From: Lanius collurio
Lineage: Eukaryota; Chordata; Aves; Passeriformes; Laniidae
Length of the DNA stretch: 64,000 nt
Assembly (NCBI GenBank): GCA_020086605.1
Contig: JACBWW010000015.1
Location: 18,582,629-18,646,628 of the forward strand
Reading direction: 5' to 3'
Each line of letters starts with the position of its first letter. The stretch's first letter is position 1. Both the position numbers and the translations under genes were made by a program. Below are positions 1 to 33,300 of this stretch, in pieces. Below the pieces are notes generated by a model. It ran no database searches. It worked only from the letters and a program-made list of their open reading frames with translations, and was not told the DNA's origin.

Positions 1-2515
1 GTGGGTTGATGGGATGTGCCTGTGTGTACCCCAGAGTACCTCAAGCTTTTTACATCCTGGAAAATTATCTAAATCTGTTCAGGCATGGAGGACCTGAATG
101 CCAAGGGTTTGAGTACTCCTAACACCTGAACTAACAGCAAAATGGTCTGGAGGAGAAAGAAGGGTGCCTCATTTTCACAAACTTGGAAGGAAGGAGACCT
201 TTTTAAGTCTAGAGTGAAGAGATTTCTAAACAGAAAAGCTTTGGAGATGTTTTTACACCATGTTGTAGGAAATATGTCATTCCCTTCTCCATGGCCTGGC
301 ATCTGAGGATCCCTCCTTTGTGTTCCCCTGCATGAACAGGGGGACCTGGCCCCTTCTCTGCTGCAGTGACAGTCGTTTTGTCTGGGCCTTAAGTGCCTCA
401 TGGTGCAACATCCAAGTCAAGTATGCAGCTTCCAGCTTCAGTGTTCTCTGATCAGAAAGGACTGCAGCAGATCTTTAACAGACCACTTCCATCTTTCTCA
501 TGTTCTTACCCTCAGTGCAAGATTTTTCTTCCCTCTAAAAATGAGTATTTTTTGTTTCTTTAAATCACCAGCACTTTCTGTGCTAATGACAGATGCTCTG
601 TTTGCTGGTTAGAGGTGGGGCAAGTAAAACATAGAGCTGACTCATCTCCCAAGTTCTGCAAGAATCTCTCGAAGCACAGTGTTTTCCCTAATTAAACTAA
701 CTTAGGTTTCCAGGTCAAAGTAAATGGACTCATTTAATGCATAAACATAGTTGGAAGGCAGAGTGTCTCACACAGTGATGGACAGAGAGCTGTCATTGTG
801 GCTCATGGTTGGTGGGGGTGGAACTGTCAGTATTCTGAGACAAAACATGTGATTTCTGAGTGCCTCAAAATTATTAGTTGTGTCTGCATTAGGTAAATAG
901 AGTCGGGTGTAACAGGAACTTGACAGATGCATCTTTTTCAGGAAAAAGAAATGTTCCTGTGTCAGTTAAATAGCAGAGTATTAATTTGCTGCTGAGATGA
1001 TATGTGTCAGTTTTAGTAACAGTGCTGCTGGATTACCAGCAAGCTTTTGTAGGTTTGGGGTGATGCTCCTCACGAATGTAAAATTAAAGAAGAGTTCTCC
1101 CGGCAGGGCCGTGCTCTTGGGAACAGCCTAAGGGCGAGAGAATGTGCATTTCTGTACATTTTCTATGTTTTGCAGACAGGGTAAACCACAGGGTTCATGT
1201 TTAACTACAAGGTCCTGTCCTCCTGCTTGGAGTTTTACTTGAGTGAAAAGATTGGAGTTTTTCTTAAATATTTTTGAAAGTGTGTTGAAAATGTGCATAT
1301 GGAGAGAAATCATCATTACCCACCACTTACTCTCTGCCTTCTGTAAGGTGCTTTGCCTCTTTAAGAGAAATCTGTTATGTTTTTCCTTTCCTCCTTTTTG
1401 TGTTGGATACTTTTCCATATCTCTGAGCACCATCACCTGTTGCTCTTAATTTTTGCTTGGGGTTTTTTCACCCTAGTTTGGCTTGTCACCACAGGCTTCT
1501 CAGTCATTGCCATAAAAAAGTTTTATTGTCCTCTCTGTGAGATGTCAAAAGGGCGGAAATGACAGAATAGATAGGGAAGTGAAGAGGAAAGGTGAGGCAG
1601 ATGGATGCTCAGCTGGGCATTCCCAGTTGTAACTACTGTATGGGGGCTACAGCCAGTGGTTTGGGTAGTGACAGTGAGCAGTGCCTTGTCACAGTCCCCC
1701 AAGGCACAGGAGCAAGGGGAGAGCCTTGTTCCGGGGGGGAAGCACGGTGGGCAGATCTGGTTTGACCTCTCTATGGTCTTGGCTGTGAGCGCATTGTGCC
1801 CACATGAACAGCGCCTCTGGAATGAGATCTCTGGAAGTGCACTGAAGAAATGATGCTGAAAGGCAGCTGATGGGAAGGTTCATTAATGACTTTTCTGAGG
1901 ATTTGTTTCTGAGGAAGGCTAAAGGGGTGTGAGAGCTCTGTTTAAGCCTGTGCATCTGTCTGTTCAGCTGTCTAATGCAGGAAAGTGCACCTGTGCACAG
2001 AAAAGAGCAGCACTTGGCTGCTGCAGGGTGCAAGCCTGCCTCCAGACATTCCCATGTGGGAGCACACGGAGAGCCAGGGGGAACGTTACGGGTTGCTGAG
2101 CGTTAAATCACTGCATTCCCAAGACACTGAGTGATCTGAGTGTGCATAGCAGGGGGGCTTTCCAAGGTGTGTGGCATTGATGGATGAGGTAACCAGCACT
2201 GACAACAAACTCGGGCTCTTTATAAAGGAAACTTGTAATTGTCACAGAAACATTTTGTAACTGTGGAGAGAGCAATTTCTGTCTCTTCCCACAGAAACGA
2301 GGAATAGGCTATTTCAGAATTCAGTCCTGATTTCCCCTGAAGTAAAACAAAGGGACCAAGAGAACAAGCTTTTGTCCAATGCCTCCAAGAATGTATGTCC
2401 TGGTATTGATTCAGACACTCTTTCTTACTGCTTCTGTTTTTCTCTAGCTTGTGAGCTTCTGATTTAGATTATACCTGAGGTATTAAGCTTTTATAATTTT
2501 GAGGTTTTTCTTGGT
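1..2515. other. Sequence downstream of TET2, no recognised gene
   Basis: This stretch lies beyond the proposed TET2 cleavage site. Open frames are short (about 115 codons or fewer), overlap on both strands and match no family I recognise. A perfect AP-1 type motif TGACTCA sits at 638-644, but alone it is weak evidence. In mammals the next gene on this side is PPA2, which converges on TET2; no PPA2 exon was recognised here. Confidence 0.6.
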
Positions 2516-2742
2516 CACAGAATAAATTAGGTTGGAAAAGACACCTAAGGTCATTAAGTTCAACTGTAAACCTACACTGCCAAGTCCAACACTAAACCAT
2601 GTCCCCAGGTGCCACACGTGCAGGTCTTTTGAGTACCTCTGGTGACTCAACCACTTCCCTGGACAGCCTTTTCCAATGCTTACAACCCTCTTGGTGATGA
2701 AGTTTTTCCTAACATCCAATCTAACCCTCCTGTGGCACAATA
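2516..2742 (-). mobile_element. CR1 LINE 3' fragment
   Basis: Read on the plus strand, this segment is the reverse complement of the 3' part of an avian CR1 non-LTR retrotransposon. Recognisable blocks are CACAGAATaAATTAGGTTGG near 2516, the phrase ACTAAACCATGTCCC near 2590, CCACTTCCCTGGaCAGCCT near 2650 and TTTTTCCTAACATCCAATCT near 2703. The element therefore points along the minus strand. Only the 3' noncoding end is present, which is usual for 5'-truncated CR1 copies, and divergence from the remembered consensus suggests an old insertion. The far (5') edge is uncertain by a few tens of bases. I see no intact reverse transcriptase and no obvious target-site duplication. Confidence 0.78.
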
Positions 2743-3221
2743 CTATTTGTTGCAGCATCCCACCATTTGGGAGTAATTTGAAATCAGGTAGAAAAATGCT
2801 TGACCAGGTACAGCTAAATATCCTAAACAAACCGATGAATGCTTAGAGTCTCCCCCTTGTCCTGCCTCTGCCAGGTGTGCATTTGTGGCTGCTACTTGAG
2901 CAGTGAAGCCACTGGAACAGTGAATATGCCATATTCATTTGTGTACACAAACATCTATGGAAAACCAGCAGTGCCTCTTCCTGCCCCCAAAAATGCCTCC
3001 CTCCTTCCCTGTAAACACAGATGTTATGGAGCAGTAGCCTGGGCTCAGCAGCCCGTGTCCCAGCCTGTTAGAGGTAAGAGTCAAAGCAGAACTAGGAGTA
3101 AATGTGATGCTTAGGCCTCCTGTTTTGAAGTCCCCAGTGAGGCACTTTGAGAATGATGCTTTGTTGTTAGCTGGTAAAAATGACAAGGAAAGACATGTTT
3201 CTTCAAGACAGACTTAGAGTG
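2743..3221. other. Sequence between CR1 fragment and TET2 3' end
   Basis: No gene or repeat is recognised. It lies immediately beyond the proposed TET2 poly(A) site and may contain the downstream U/GU-rich part of that signal. Confidence 0.5.
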
Positions 3222-3239
3222 CATTAAATAAATATAAAT

Positions 3240-3245
3240 TTTATT
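3240..3245 (-). promoter_or_regulatory. TET2: Distal poly(A) signal AATAAA of TET2
   Basis: Plus-strand TTTATT reads AATAAA on the TET2 strand. Its distance from the stop codon (about 3.3 kb) fits the 3' UTR length I recall for mammalian TET2. Cleavage would be expected 10-30 nt further on, around 3215-3230. Confidence 0.6.
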
Positions 3246-3545
3246 AAAAACACCCACATCTCAGCGTTATCAGGAATGATATAATAATAAACAGCTTTCA
3301 AATAACCTGCATTACATTACAATACTTACAGTATTTATAACCATCCTCCAATTCTTTTTATAGACATACCAAACATCTCATGAAAATGAATGAAACTAAA
3401 GTTAAAAAAAGTAGAACAAAAGCATAGAAAATGCACACAGAAGTTCATTACCTTAGTGTCAAACTGCTAAAGTTTCCTACACAAGTTAACCACTAGCTTT
3501 AGAAGTGAACTTTATACTGCTGTGCGTCAAAAGATGAAAAATTCA

Positions 3546-3585
3546 TTCAAGTAAAGTTGACAACTCTCAGAAGCATCTTCAAGTA
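3546..3585 (-). promoter_or_regulatory. Two miR-26 8-mer seed matches in the TET2 3' UTR
   Basis: The plus strand shows TTCAAGTA at 3546-3553 and again at 3578-3585, so the transcript carries TACTTGAA twice. Each is a perfect 8-mer match to the miR-26 seed. Their starts are 32 nt apart, within the range where paired sites tend to act together. miR-26 has been reported to target TET mRNAs in mammals; use in this species is inferred. Confidence 0.5.
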
Positions 3586-4136
3586 TGGCTATAGTCAACC
3601 TGATAATCCTATACAAGCAACTCTGTCTGCTTTGTCATTCGTTCCAACTGAGGCAGGGTTCTGTACACCAAAAATTACAGCTCAGGTATTTACAATACAA
3701 AACTGATTCACCAACTAAGCTTCCTGTTCCTGCTGCCAGCAGTTTGGCAAATGATGGTGCACGGCATATTAACCAAAAATCTACTATGGTTTACATGAAT
3801 TATATAGCATTTAAAAAAAAAAAAAATCACCAAAAAGATGAAGATATATAATGATTTACTTAATCTGACATATAACCTTTTTTTTTTTTTTTTAAAGGCG
3901 AAACTTTTGTTTCAATGCATGGGTAAAGTCACAGACTGAGAAAAAGCAAAATTGCCATAATAAATATTTGACCATTAAACCCAAAGGCCTCCTTTGTTTT
4001 GAGTTAGGTTGTGATTCTGTTGGATAGAATTTTTTTCGACCAAACTTAATCTTACAGTATATTGCACAAAATATAGCTGGGACATGGAGGTTTGCATGTT
4101 TAGGGAAGCCCTTGTACAGACTGTACCTTTTTATAT

Positions 4137-4147
4137 TTTATTTTATT
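4137..4147 (-). promoter_or_regulatory. Tandem AATAAA, possible proximal poly(A) signal
   Basis: Two overlapping AATAAA hexamers can be read on the minus strand. Use here would give a 3' UTR of about 2.4 kb that keeps both miR-29 sites but loses both miR-26 sites. In an AT-rich UTR such hexamers also arise by chance. Confidence 0.3.
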
Positions 4148-4822
4148 CATTACAGTATCTAAGAAGCCTTATTTAGAGAGTGACTTGAACAACTCTAGCA
4201 AACAGTCACTTGCCAAACCCCTGCCTTACATTTTTCCCTTTAATCAGCTCAGTGCATTCTACTTTCTTTTTGTTTATTCATTTGAAACAGTCAAAACATT
4301 CTAAATCTCTTAAACACTTCTGTTACAATAAAAAGCGCTAACAAATTTACAAAATTAGTTTTAGTTACACAATACATGTACAAGAAAAATAAGAGAAGGG
4401 ATTCAAAAGAAAAACATTAAATCCCTGAAAAAAAAAAAAAACAAAACCAAAAAAAATCCAAGAATAATATATTTAACCTACAACAGCTTTACATACACAC
4501 AGGTGACACGTTGGCATAGGAGAACATGAGCTGAAATATCCCTGAATTTTTAGAACCAAAAAAAAAGAAAAAAAAAAGTTGAAGTTCAAGTTATACTTGC
4601 TAAAATGTCAAGTATTGAGAGTTTTTTTGTTTAGGTTTTTTTTGTTTGTTTTTTTTTTCAAAGGCTATTGGGGGAAAAAGATGGTATACAATATATAAAC
4701 TTTCACACTCAGTTCAATATCCTATTGCCAAACTAGTGTTGAGGTATATGACAAGTAGGAACATCACTCAAACCTTTTAATGTATTTTAGCTCACATTAT
4801 GATATATTTGTAGCAGGCTGAG

Positions 4823-4830
4823 TAGCACCA
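4823..4830 (-). promoter_or_regulatory. miR-29 8-mer seed match (distal)
   Basis: Plus-strand TAGCACCA gives TGGTGCTA in the TET2 transcript, a perfect 8-mer site for the miR-29 family. The match extends one further base to position 9 of the microRNA. miR-29 repression of TET genes is reported in mammals. Confidence 0.5.
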
Positions 4831-4878
4831 TGATGTGAATTCAGCTCAAAACCCAAATATATATAGATTTAATATTTT

Positions 4879-4886
4879 TACAGTAC
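4879..4886 (-). promoter_or_regulatory. miR-101 8-mer seed match
   Basis: Plus-strand TACAGTAC reads GTACTGTA in the transcript, an 8-mer match to the miR-101 seed. Function is only inferred from the match. Confidence 0.3.
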
Positions 4887-5001
4887 TAAAATACTAAAGC
4901 ATTGCGTTAAAAAAAGTTTTGTTTACAATTTAATTTACTATACAACTCTCCTGCTTTTTTTTTTAATAGAAATTAACGATTTAAAACCACCACAGCAAGC
5001 C

Positions 5002-5008
5002 AGCTGCC
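5002..5008 (-). promoter_or_regulatory. miR-22 7-mer seed match
   Basis: Plus-strand AGCTGCC gives GGCAGCT in the transcript, a 7mer-m8 match to miR-22. miR-22 is reported to repress TET2 in mammals. Confidence 0.4.
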
Positions 5009-5898
5009 TATATTTTTTTTTTTTCTATTTAATCAACGGAATCGCACAGAACTAACCCTGTTTCATTCATCTTGTGTAGGCATCGGTCTGCTCAGTCTTC
5101 CTGGAAAAGAGGCCACTTGCACCAAGAAATTACTTGCACCACAATGTACATAATTATCAACACTAAAGCAGTTCTGCCATTCCAGTGGGAGCGCACAGAT
5201 CTCGAGAAACAGCAGAAGCCCAAGCTAATTAGGTGTAGTTTGTTGCATGCTGCTAATTATTACCTGTGGTTAATATAAAATTCTTTCCTTAAAACTGTAC
5301 ATAGTTGAGCAATGAACTTGTCATAATAATTGTAGAAAACAGTTTACAGTATAGCTGTGTGAGATGAGCACCAGAAAAAATGTGTTTTGTGTACTAAAGT
5401 ATTCCCTTATATCCAGTAAGCCCCATTTTTACCATAACTGACTGTATTAAAAATGGATATGTAACCCACTAGCTGATGCATGGCTAAACCAAAAGTATTT
5501 AAAAGCTTTTTTAGTTTAAAAAAATTATCTTTGCATTTTAAAATCAAAGTAAACTCTTCTTCTTTTTTTTTTTTTTTTTAATGTCTTAGTACCTTAGCAT
5601 TGTTCAAGTTGCCAAGCTTAGGTAGACAAAGTGCTTTTGAAACACTATTTAAAAAAAAATAATCTCTTTCTCTATTTTTTTGTCCTTTTCTAGGACTTGA
5701 CTGGATGAGCAAAATCCAGAGGTCTTTGTAATTCCCATATGTTAAAAAGTAAGCTTATTTTAACACCGGGTAACTTCAATACATACATGAATGAAAAGAT
5801 CCTCCCCGTTGCCGAAGAACATTTGACTACATCATTGACATTTTGTTATAAAGGCATTAACTTTTTAACTGATAAAATAAAGACACCATTCTCTTAGA

Positions 5899-5906
5899 TA
5901 GCACCA
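5899..5906 (-). promoter_or_regulatory. miR-29 8-mer seed match (proximal)
   Basis: A second plus-strand TAGCACCA, giving TGGTGCTA in the transcript about 650 nt after the stop codon. It would be retained even with the possible proximal poly(A) site. Confidence 0.5.
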
Positions 5907-6297
5907 TGGTTTTAGAATATTCAAACAAATTCAGTGTTTTGCTGTCTATTTGTTTTATACTTATCTACTTCGTTAAATAAAAGACTATTAAGATTACAGT
6001 AAAAACTGCATGTTAAAAAGCCATAATTCCAGTATTTCAGTACATGATAGATTCAGCACCAGATGTTATTTTAAGATTCCTGCAGTTGTAATACTACAGT
6101 ATTATCTTTTTAGGGTTTTTTTGCTCCTGTTCCATGACTATGCAAACTTGATGACATTAAAAGTGGCCACAGATGTGCAAAACTGTAAGAAAAAAAAAAT
6201 CCATTTGCAGATTATATCTTTCAGTAATAGAGCCAGTGTTTTCCAATGGAAATTGTGAAACACTTTTTTGTTGTGTTCTCTTTTTTTTTTCCTTTCC

Positions 6298-6305
<8 letters not shown>

Positions 6306-6334
<29 letters not shown>
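6306..6334. repeat. 29-base T homopolymer (A29 in the TET2 transcript)
   Basis: An uninterrupted run of 29 T on the plus strand, flanked on its low side by a C/T-rich stretch from about 6280. It lies inside the TET2 3' UTR. A genomically encoded A29 can prime oligo(dT) cDNA synthesis internally and is likely to vary in length. Confidence 0.9.
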
Positions 6335-6336
<2 letters not shown>

Positions 6337-6555
6337 ATAGGATGCTTTGGTCTTGTTTCCTACATGCCATCTGTGACCACTGCAAAATCCGTGGAAAACA
6401 AACGCTCTATTGAGATTTACCTCTTTTTGCTGGTGTGCTGAGGCTTTTTCCACTGATGAGTTCCTTTTCCACCCTTGCCTTCCCCAAAACCTAAAGCACT
6501 ACTACCGTAGTGACAAGGTGTTTTTTCAAATGAGGTAACCAGCCACGGTGTGAAG

Positions 6556-27270
<20,715 letters not shown>

Positions 27271-27315
27271 CTGGCCTGCTCCGGGGCCATCCACAAGGCT
27301 ACCCTCTGAACGTAT
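27271..27315 (-). other. TET2: 5' UTR part of TET2 exon 3
   Basis: 45 bases between the acceptor TTTTTTCCTTCAG and the start codon. The block GCCTTGTGGATGGCCCC matches the human exon 3 leader that I recall, supporting both the acceptor position and the exon's identity. No in-frame stop separates it from the coding frame. Confidence 0.85.
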
Positions 27316-30300
27316 CTGAAGGAAAAAAGAAATAGGAGAGAATCTAAGTCAGCTTTATTTTCAATTGAAGGACAGACAGTTACTGACAATTCCTGCAGTA
27401 CTCAAGCACCCATTGCCCTGCCCAGCTCCCACACAGAGTGAGCCTTCAGGCACACCTGAGGGATGTTTCTCTATCTTAGCGCATCTTGCAGCCCCAGGTC
27501 TCCCTTTTTCTTAAAGGTTTGTTCTTCAAGATGAAAAGAGAGTGAAAATACAGAGTGGCTTCCTTACCCCATTTAACACACAAGATATTTTACCAGAAGA
27601 AATCGCCCCTAGTGGTGCAAAAAATATTCTCTGCTTTTGGATGATTTACATAGACTCCTCTGTCATCACATTTTGCCCTTGGTAAGGCAGAAAGTCATGT
27701 TGAAACCATGGTTCCCAGACTTGGTACTAATCCTGATTTTGATTAAGTGTGCCAAATCTCTTTTGTCTGACTCGAAGGAGTATTGTCACCAAGTTTCCAC
27801 TTAGAGGGGAAAACCTTTTATTTTCTGTCCTCAGCTGTCTGACAGGGTCTTTTAGAACTGGCATTCCTAAAGACCACGCAAGTGGCACAATGCACAAGAC
27901 AAAGCCATGCTTGCCTGCTGTTCACAGGAACTCTCACAGTTCATCAACAGATCAGTAATGTTGATAGAAAAAGAGTGATTTTTGATGGACATTTTTTTTT
28001 CTGGTATTAACATCCTTTCAAATTTACATCTAGACATCAAGCATGGCTTAAACTATGCATTTGGGTTTTGAATTGAGCTCTGCAGCTGTGGAGCTAGGAT
28101 TTTTGTCTTCTTTGTTTGGATGGGAAATACCATTTTCTCATATACTCTTTATATTTTATTTACAAAGTGAAGTTTTTAGCTGGATAAAAGTACTGACAAT
28201 GTGCAGTGAACAAATTCCATACAATGACAAGCTAATCCTCTTCACATGCATCTTCCTAGAATTCACAGACCCAGTTAACATAGATAAAGCTCTTGTTTGA
28301 CTCTGCTTGTAATTTATTCTTTGTTGGTTTATGGTTCTCAACCAGTCACAAATGACAGAAGGCAGACTGACAGTGGGTCTTACAGACCTGAAGTTGCACA
28401 GAGAAAATTTGGACACATGCATGTCTGTTCTGAACTTTTTATTTTTGGTTTGCACAAAGGAGAATCTGAAGGGTTCTCCATTACCAGGTCATCTCTGCTT
28501 GGACTGCAAAGTCAAGAGAAGCACTACATGTCACTCTACACATGGTATTGCCACTACATATGAAGAACCATGATACTGAAAAAATTCTCCCATCATGGTT
28601 GCTCTGCTTATGTATTTATTCTACACTAATATTTTAATGTTAATAAAATGTAATTTTAGATGTTATTTAAGTGTAATTTATACTGTTTTCAATGCAGTAT
28701 TGCCTTATTCAGTTTAGTAATATGATTCTAAAATGCTTTTAAAAGTAATATTAATTCATGAAATGCATTGTATCCAGCAGAATTCTCTCTGCTTGCAGTT
28801 CTGATTTCAGTATCAGGACAATTCAAATGCATATTTTGACTGGCAAGCACCTATATGATAACTTGTATTCATTTCCTCTGAATCCCAAACTTGTGTTTAG
28901 ATTTACTTTTGACCTCCTGAAGTTTGTTTTTTTTGATTCCTTTATTCAATTTTTGGTTTTTATGACAGAAGTAGAGACGGTCTCTCTGCAAGTAACAACA
29001 CTTTAAAATAGGATTTTTGCAGGGAAAGCTACGAACAGGGAGATGGAAAAAAATGTTTGTCAATCTTGCCTGGTTTTTTTTTGACATAGTAGTGCAGGCT
29101 TATTCCCTTCTAGAAGTATTTCCCACCCTAGCTTTATAGTACCACAAGACATGAGCCTTTGCAGCTTTCCCAGAGAGATGATGTTCCATGCTTAGCAGAA
29201 AGCTGTATAAAAAGAATTCCTCTGATGTGTCATTCTAGGCCAGGCAGCAGAATGATGCTCCCAGAGTGTTTAAAAAATAAAATGCCAGCCTAATTTGGAA
29301 GCCATTCTTTGCCTTCACACCTTTCATTTCTTAAAAACTGCAGGTGAACCACAACTCAGACAAAAGTTTGTAGGTTGCTGCATTTCACAAGTATGAAATT
29401 AAATAAAGGACACCATAGTAATTAACACCATGCTGTCAAAGCTGCTTCTAAAAGATTTATTTCTTTTAAAAAAGTTTTAGTCTGTGCAACTAAGCTGTGA
29501 GAAACTTTGTCTGGCTCACAAAGCCTACCTTGCTGCTTTTTTTCTAGTGTACCCTGTGGGTTTCAACTAAATTCCTTCTGAGAATTCCCAGGCAATCTTT
29601 CTTCTCAGTTCCTTACTATCTATCAGATAAACCCACCATTTTCTTTAGAAGTGAGGTCTCCCGGACTTCTCTAAACTTAGCTTGCAAACCCCTCAAAGGA
29701 GTACATCTGTGGTCAAAAAAGAGTCTTAGGTTCATGCTGTCCTCAAAACCCACAAGGTTATATTGTGACATGAATTATTGTTCATGGCATTCTCAAAGAC
29801 CTCATGGTATGTTCCCCCAGTTCTGACAACCTTCAGTGTAAAAGGCACTGGTGTTAGACATTGCAAAGAACATGGGAATCATTTGGTTCTTTAAAATATG
29901 AAGTTAATTCATGCATTGAAAGTGCCAGATTTGCATTCTTTGAAATGCATCTGTGACTTTGCATTATACTTCTTTATCTCTCCGTCTACGCTCAAGTTAT
30001 TCACTATCCTCAAGTCAGACCTGAGTAAAAATCATCCTCAAGCACATACAAGTCACAGCAAATATAAAGTAGTGTAATTTGTAATGTAGAACTGGCAAAA
30101 AATAAATGGCAACAATATCTCTATTACTGGTTTTAACTGGGATACCATGAAGTAGTACTCCTACCTGCTCACACCTTAAAAAGTCTTTGTGGTTGTCCTT
30201 ACAATCATTGTCAGGTGAACTGTTTGCCTCTCAAAGTAAATCTACCTTTCCTAAGTGCAGCAGTTAGTTTTTTTGGTCTTTCCCATAGCTGTATTTTATC

Positions 30301-33300
30301 CAGACCATTTAGAAGCTCTACATATTTCTCTTCAGCTATAATCCATTAGAAATTCAAGTCACATCATCAGCATCTGTGAAACAATTACTGCATCTAGGAC
30401 TGACTCTGCAGTCTAATCCATCATAATTATGACTGGCCTCTTTGAAGATGCCACAATGCGTGACTTAAATATAGTGCATTACTGTGCAAATGGATCAGCA
30501 TCTCATCCCACCAATATGCATTCAAGTTAGAATTCAGACTACCACTGTTTGAGTTTTTCAGATGCAATCAATGTATGTGCATTTATTTCTTGCCACACAC
30601 AGGGCACAAACTGGAAACTAGGCACTGAATGAGAGCCTGAGATTTTTGTGTTGTTTTATGGGCAAGTTTGACATGCTTCTGCCACCTCTTATCAGTGTAC
30701 TATGGAAGGTGTCATTACAAGCACAACAGACATTTCTGCAGCAACAGAAGTTGTGTTATTTCACAGAAAACCTTTCTTTAGTTTTAGCTAGTTGTAGAGG
30801 TTCAAAGCTGATTTTCTACAGCAGCTGTATCTGGGGAGTTTGTGAGTGCAAAGCAGTTCAGATGAATGGATAAATACACCCACTGCAAGGGAGTACAATC
30901 TTCTGCAAAACTGGGCAAGATTCCCAGGAGAAAACGTAGGTGGGGGAATAGCTGTGGTAGAGGCACTTGAGGACCTAAAAGGACCAAAAGGTGGCGTGTC
31001 AGATGGGTTGTTTCCCCTTCTGGGGTTAGCTGAGATAGACATTTATCTCTTCAGAGGTTTTTCTCTCCAGCAGAAATACACATCTTCAGATCACAGCCTG
31101 ACTTGTGCTCAACTGATTACCAGGATGGGACTCAGGAAAGCAGAAGTCAGATACTCAGAAGCTTGTTGATGGCTCACTGGGTTGTTCCTGGAGTGTTGCC
31201 ACAGTCTCCATCCTGCTGGCACCCTTCTGCCACTGTCAGATGACACAGAGGTCTAAATTGCTCCTAGACAAGAAACCCCTCTGGCACTTTCTCAACAGGA
31301 GGTGAATTTACCCATATATCTTGCCAAACTCCAGTTTGGTAAATTGTACTTTCTGCTTACACTCTCCTGCTCCTGTTGTCTGTGTACAGTAGCTGGCTTC
31401 ACTTGTGGCTACGTATCCTTATGTGCTGTGGTGCAGTTGCATCTCCTCTGAAGCTCATGCATCTGGTAAAGAGTTCTAAATACTCCTGAAGTGAAAAAAC
31501 TCCTGAAGTTAAGGGTTTGGTTTTTTTCCTATTTCACTGCTGCATGAAAATTTGAGAAGAGGCACAAGTGGTTATTACTTAGCTAAGGGCACTCATGCAT
31601 TTGTTGTAATGGGGAATCCTTACAACAAGTACAAGACAGCAATGAACTTGGAAGGAAAGATGGAGCAATATTTCTTTAGATGTTCACAGATGATTTATTC
31701 CTCCAGCTGCATGGCTGGTGTTCCCAGGCAGACTCCAGTCATGGGACCCTGCTCTCTTCCCGGGCTCAGGGAACCCAAACCACCCAGTCAGGAACAGGTA
31801 TGGGGCACACAGGACATGGGGACAGGGACAGGGACAGACTCGTACACTGCAGGGTCCCTCCCCCCGAGGATTTCAGGGGAAGGCACCTCCACAGGCATTG
31901 TCAGAAAGCTCAATTTCTGCTCTATAGCCTCCATAAAACAAACAACACAAAAACCTTAAATCTGCTGGACTTGCAAAATTGTTTCTGAGTAAGCCTGTGA
32001 CAAAGTTTTCTCTTCTTAATATTGGAACAAGATGTGTAAGCAGTTACAATGACGCTTAATACCGGGATTTGTTATTATGGGATGTGGTTCTCTGGCCTAG
32101 CTAAAGACCGGTTGCTGCAGCTGTGCCCTGGGTTAACACCTGTAAGCAACTGCCAGTGTCCCTAGAGGAGAAAAGACGTGCAGTTAACTCAGATGGCTGA
32201 GGGGTGACCTAACTCATCAAAGCTCCTTATTAGTGAGATATTTCCATTATTGCTGGGATAAAAAGTTGAACACGTGTGGTATAGTTTAAGGATTTCCTAT
32301 ATGTTTTGCACTTAAGGTACTGTAGTTTGTACACAAAGAAACAACATGAGCTTCCACATGGAAACTTAGAGGAGAGGCAAGACCAGGAGAGATTCAAGAG
32401 AGATTGCATTCATACCCAAGGTGAATTGAAGTTCAAAACCCCACAACATCCCCTAAGGATTTGCTCTGCTCCTTACAAGCATCACTGCTGCCACACTGCA
32501 TATGTGGTGAGTGAGGAAAACACAGTGAAACTTCAGGGCAGATGTAAAGGAGGCCCCAGAAGGACAAGGACACTGTGTTGTTAGCTGTGCTCTGTGGCTT
32601 ATAGTAGGGTCCTTTTGCACTTCATTCAGCTGTCTCTTCATTTGGATAGTTTATTTATTTAGGGCATTAGCAATGCTTTGGAAAAAACTTGAGTAAGAAT
32701 GCCATGCCTAGCCTGCCCCTTAAAGTTTTTTAGTTAAAGCTATATTTCTTCCTAAAATATACATATTGCTTTCTTATTGTAGCTTGAAAGAGCAGTTAAG
32801 GGGTTAATCTAGAAACTCCTCAATGACACTGTGACTGTATTCTGCAGAAGGTAATATTACATGAATATAATTGTCTTCTCTGGCATTTAGACCTACGATA
32901 CTTTGTGTCAAACAAAAGAAAATGTGGGATGGATAAACTCGTTACCTAATTTATAGCTAATTTATCCTTCATTTACAGGGAAAATGGTGACTAGCAAATA
33001 TAGATATAAGCAGACGTAAGGGAATGAAAAGCATGGGATTTGTGACATATGAGGATTAATAATTCATTCAATCTTATCCAAGCCAGACGCTTCAAAATTC
33101 ATGCATTTTATAAATCAACTAGTACTAAACTCCCCTCAATTTACTGACATCAGTTCCTGCATTTCAGTGATACAATGGTCTAATTGCAAAAGCACTTGAA
33201 TCAGTTTGGTTTTTGACCTTAACAGAGAGGGCATGATACTAAAGCTAAACAGTCATTTCCCCTTGCTACATTACATAACTATCAACATGACTGAATACTG

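Larger units (their letters stand above)
3222..6555 (-). other. TET2: TET2 3' untranslated region
   Basis: This AT-rich, homopolymer-rich region follows the TET2 stop codon on the minus strand with no intervening intron signal. It ends near an AATAAA hexamer, giving about 3.3 kb, close to the length I recall for the human TET2 3' UTR. It contains perfect seed matches for miR-26 (two), miR-29 (two), miR-22 (one) and miR-101 (one), all read in transcript sense. A run of 29 T on the plus strand (A29 in the transcript) lies about 220 nt after the stop. Tandem AATAAA hexamers at 4137-4147 could support a shorter 3' UTR. The exact 3' end is inferred from the hexamer position. Confidence 0.75.

Noticed and set aside
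6138..6453. Lysine-rich minus-strand open frames
   Set aside because: They arise from the A29 tract in the 3' UTR and are not genes.
27271..27294. GTG-initiated extension of eight residues before the TET2 start
   Set aside because: No ATG is present in that frame upstream. The next ATG at 27270 begins MEQDRTNH exactly as in human TET2, so the extension is only open leader sequence.
31552..31959. 135-codon plus-strand frame in the upstream intron
   Set aside because: It runs through short GGGACA repeats, overlaps two other frames, and its product is not recognised.
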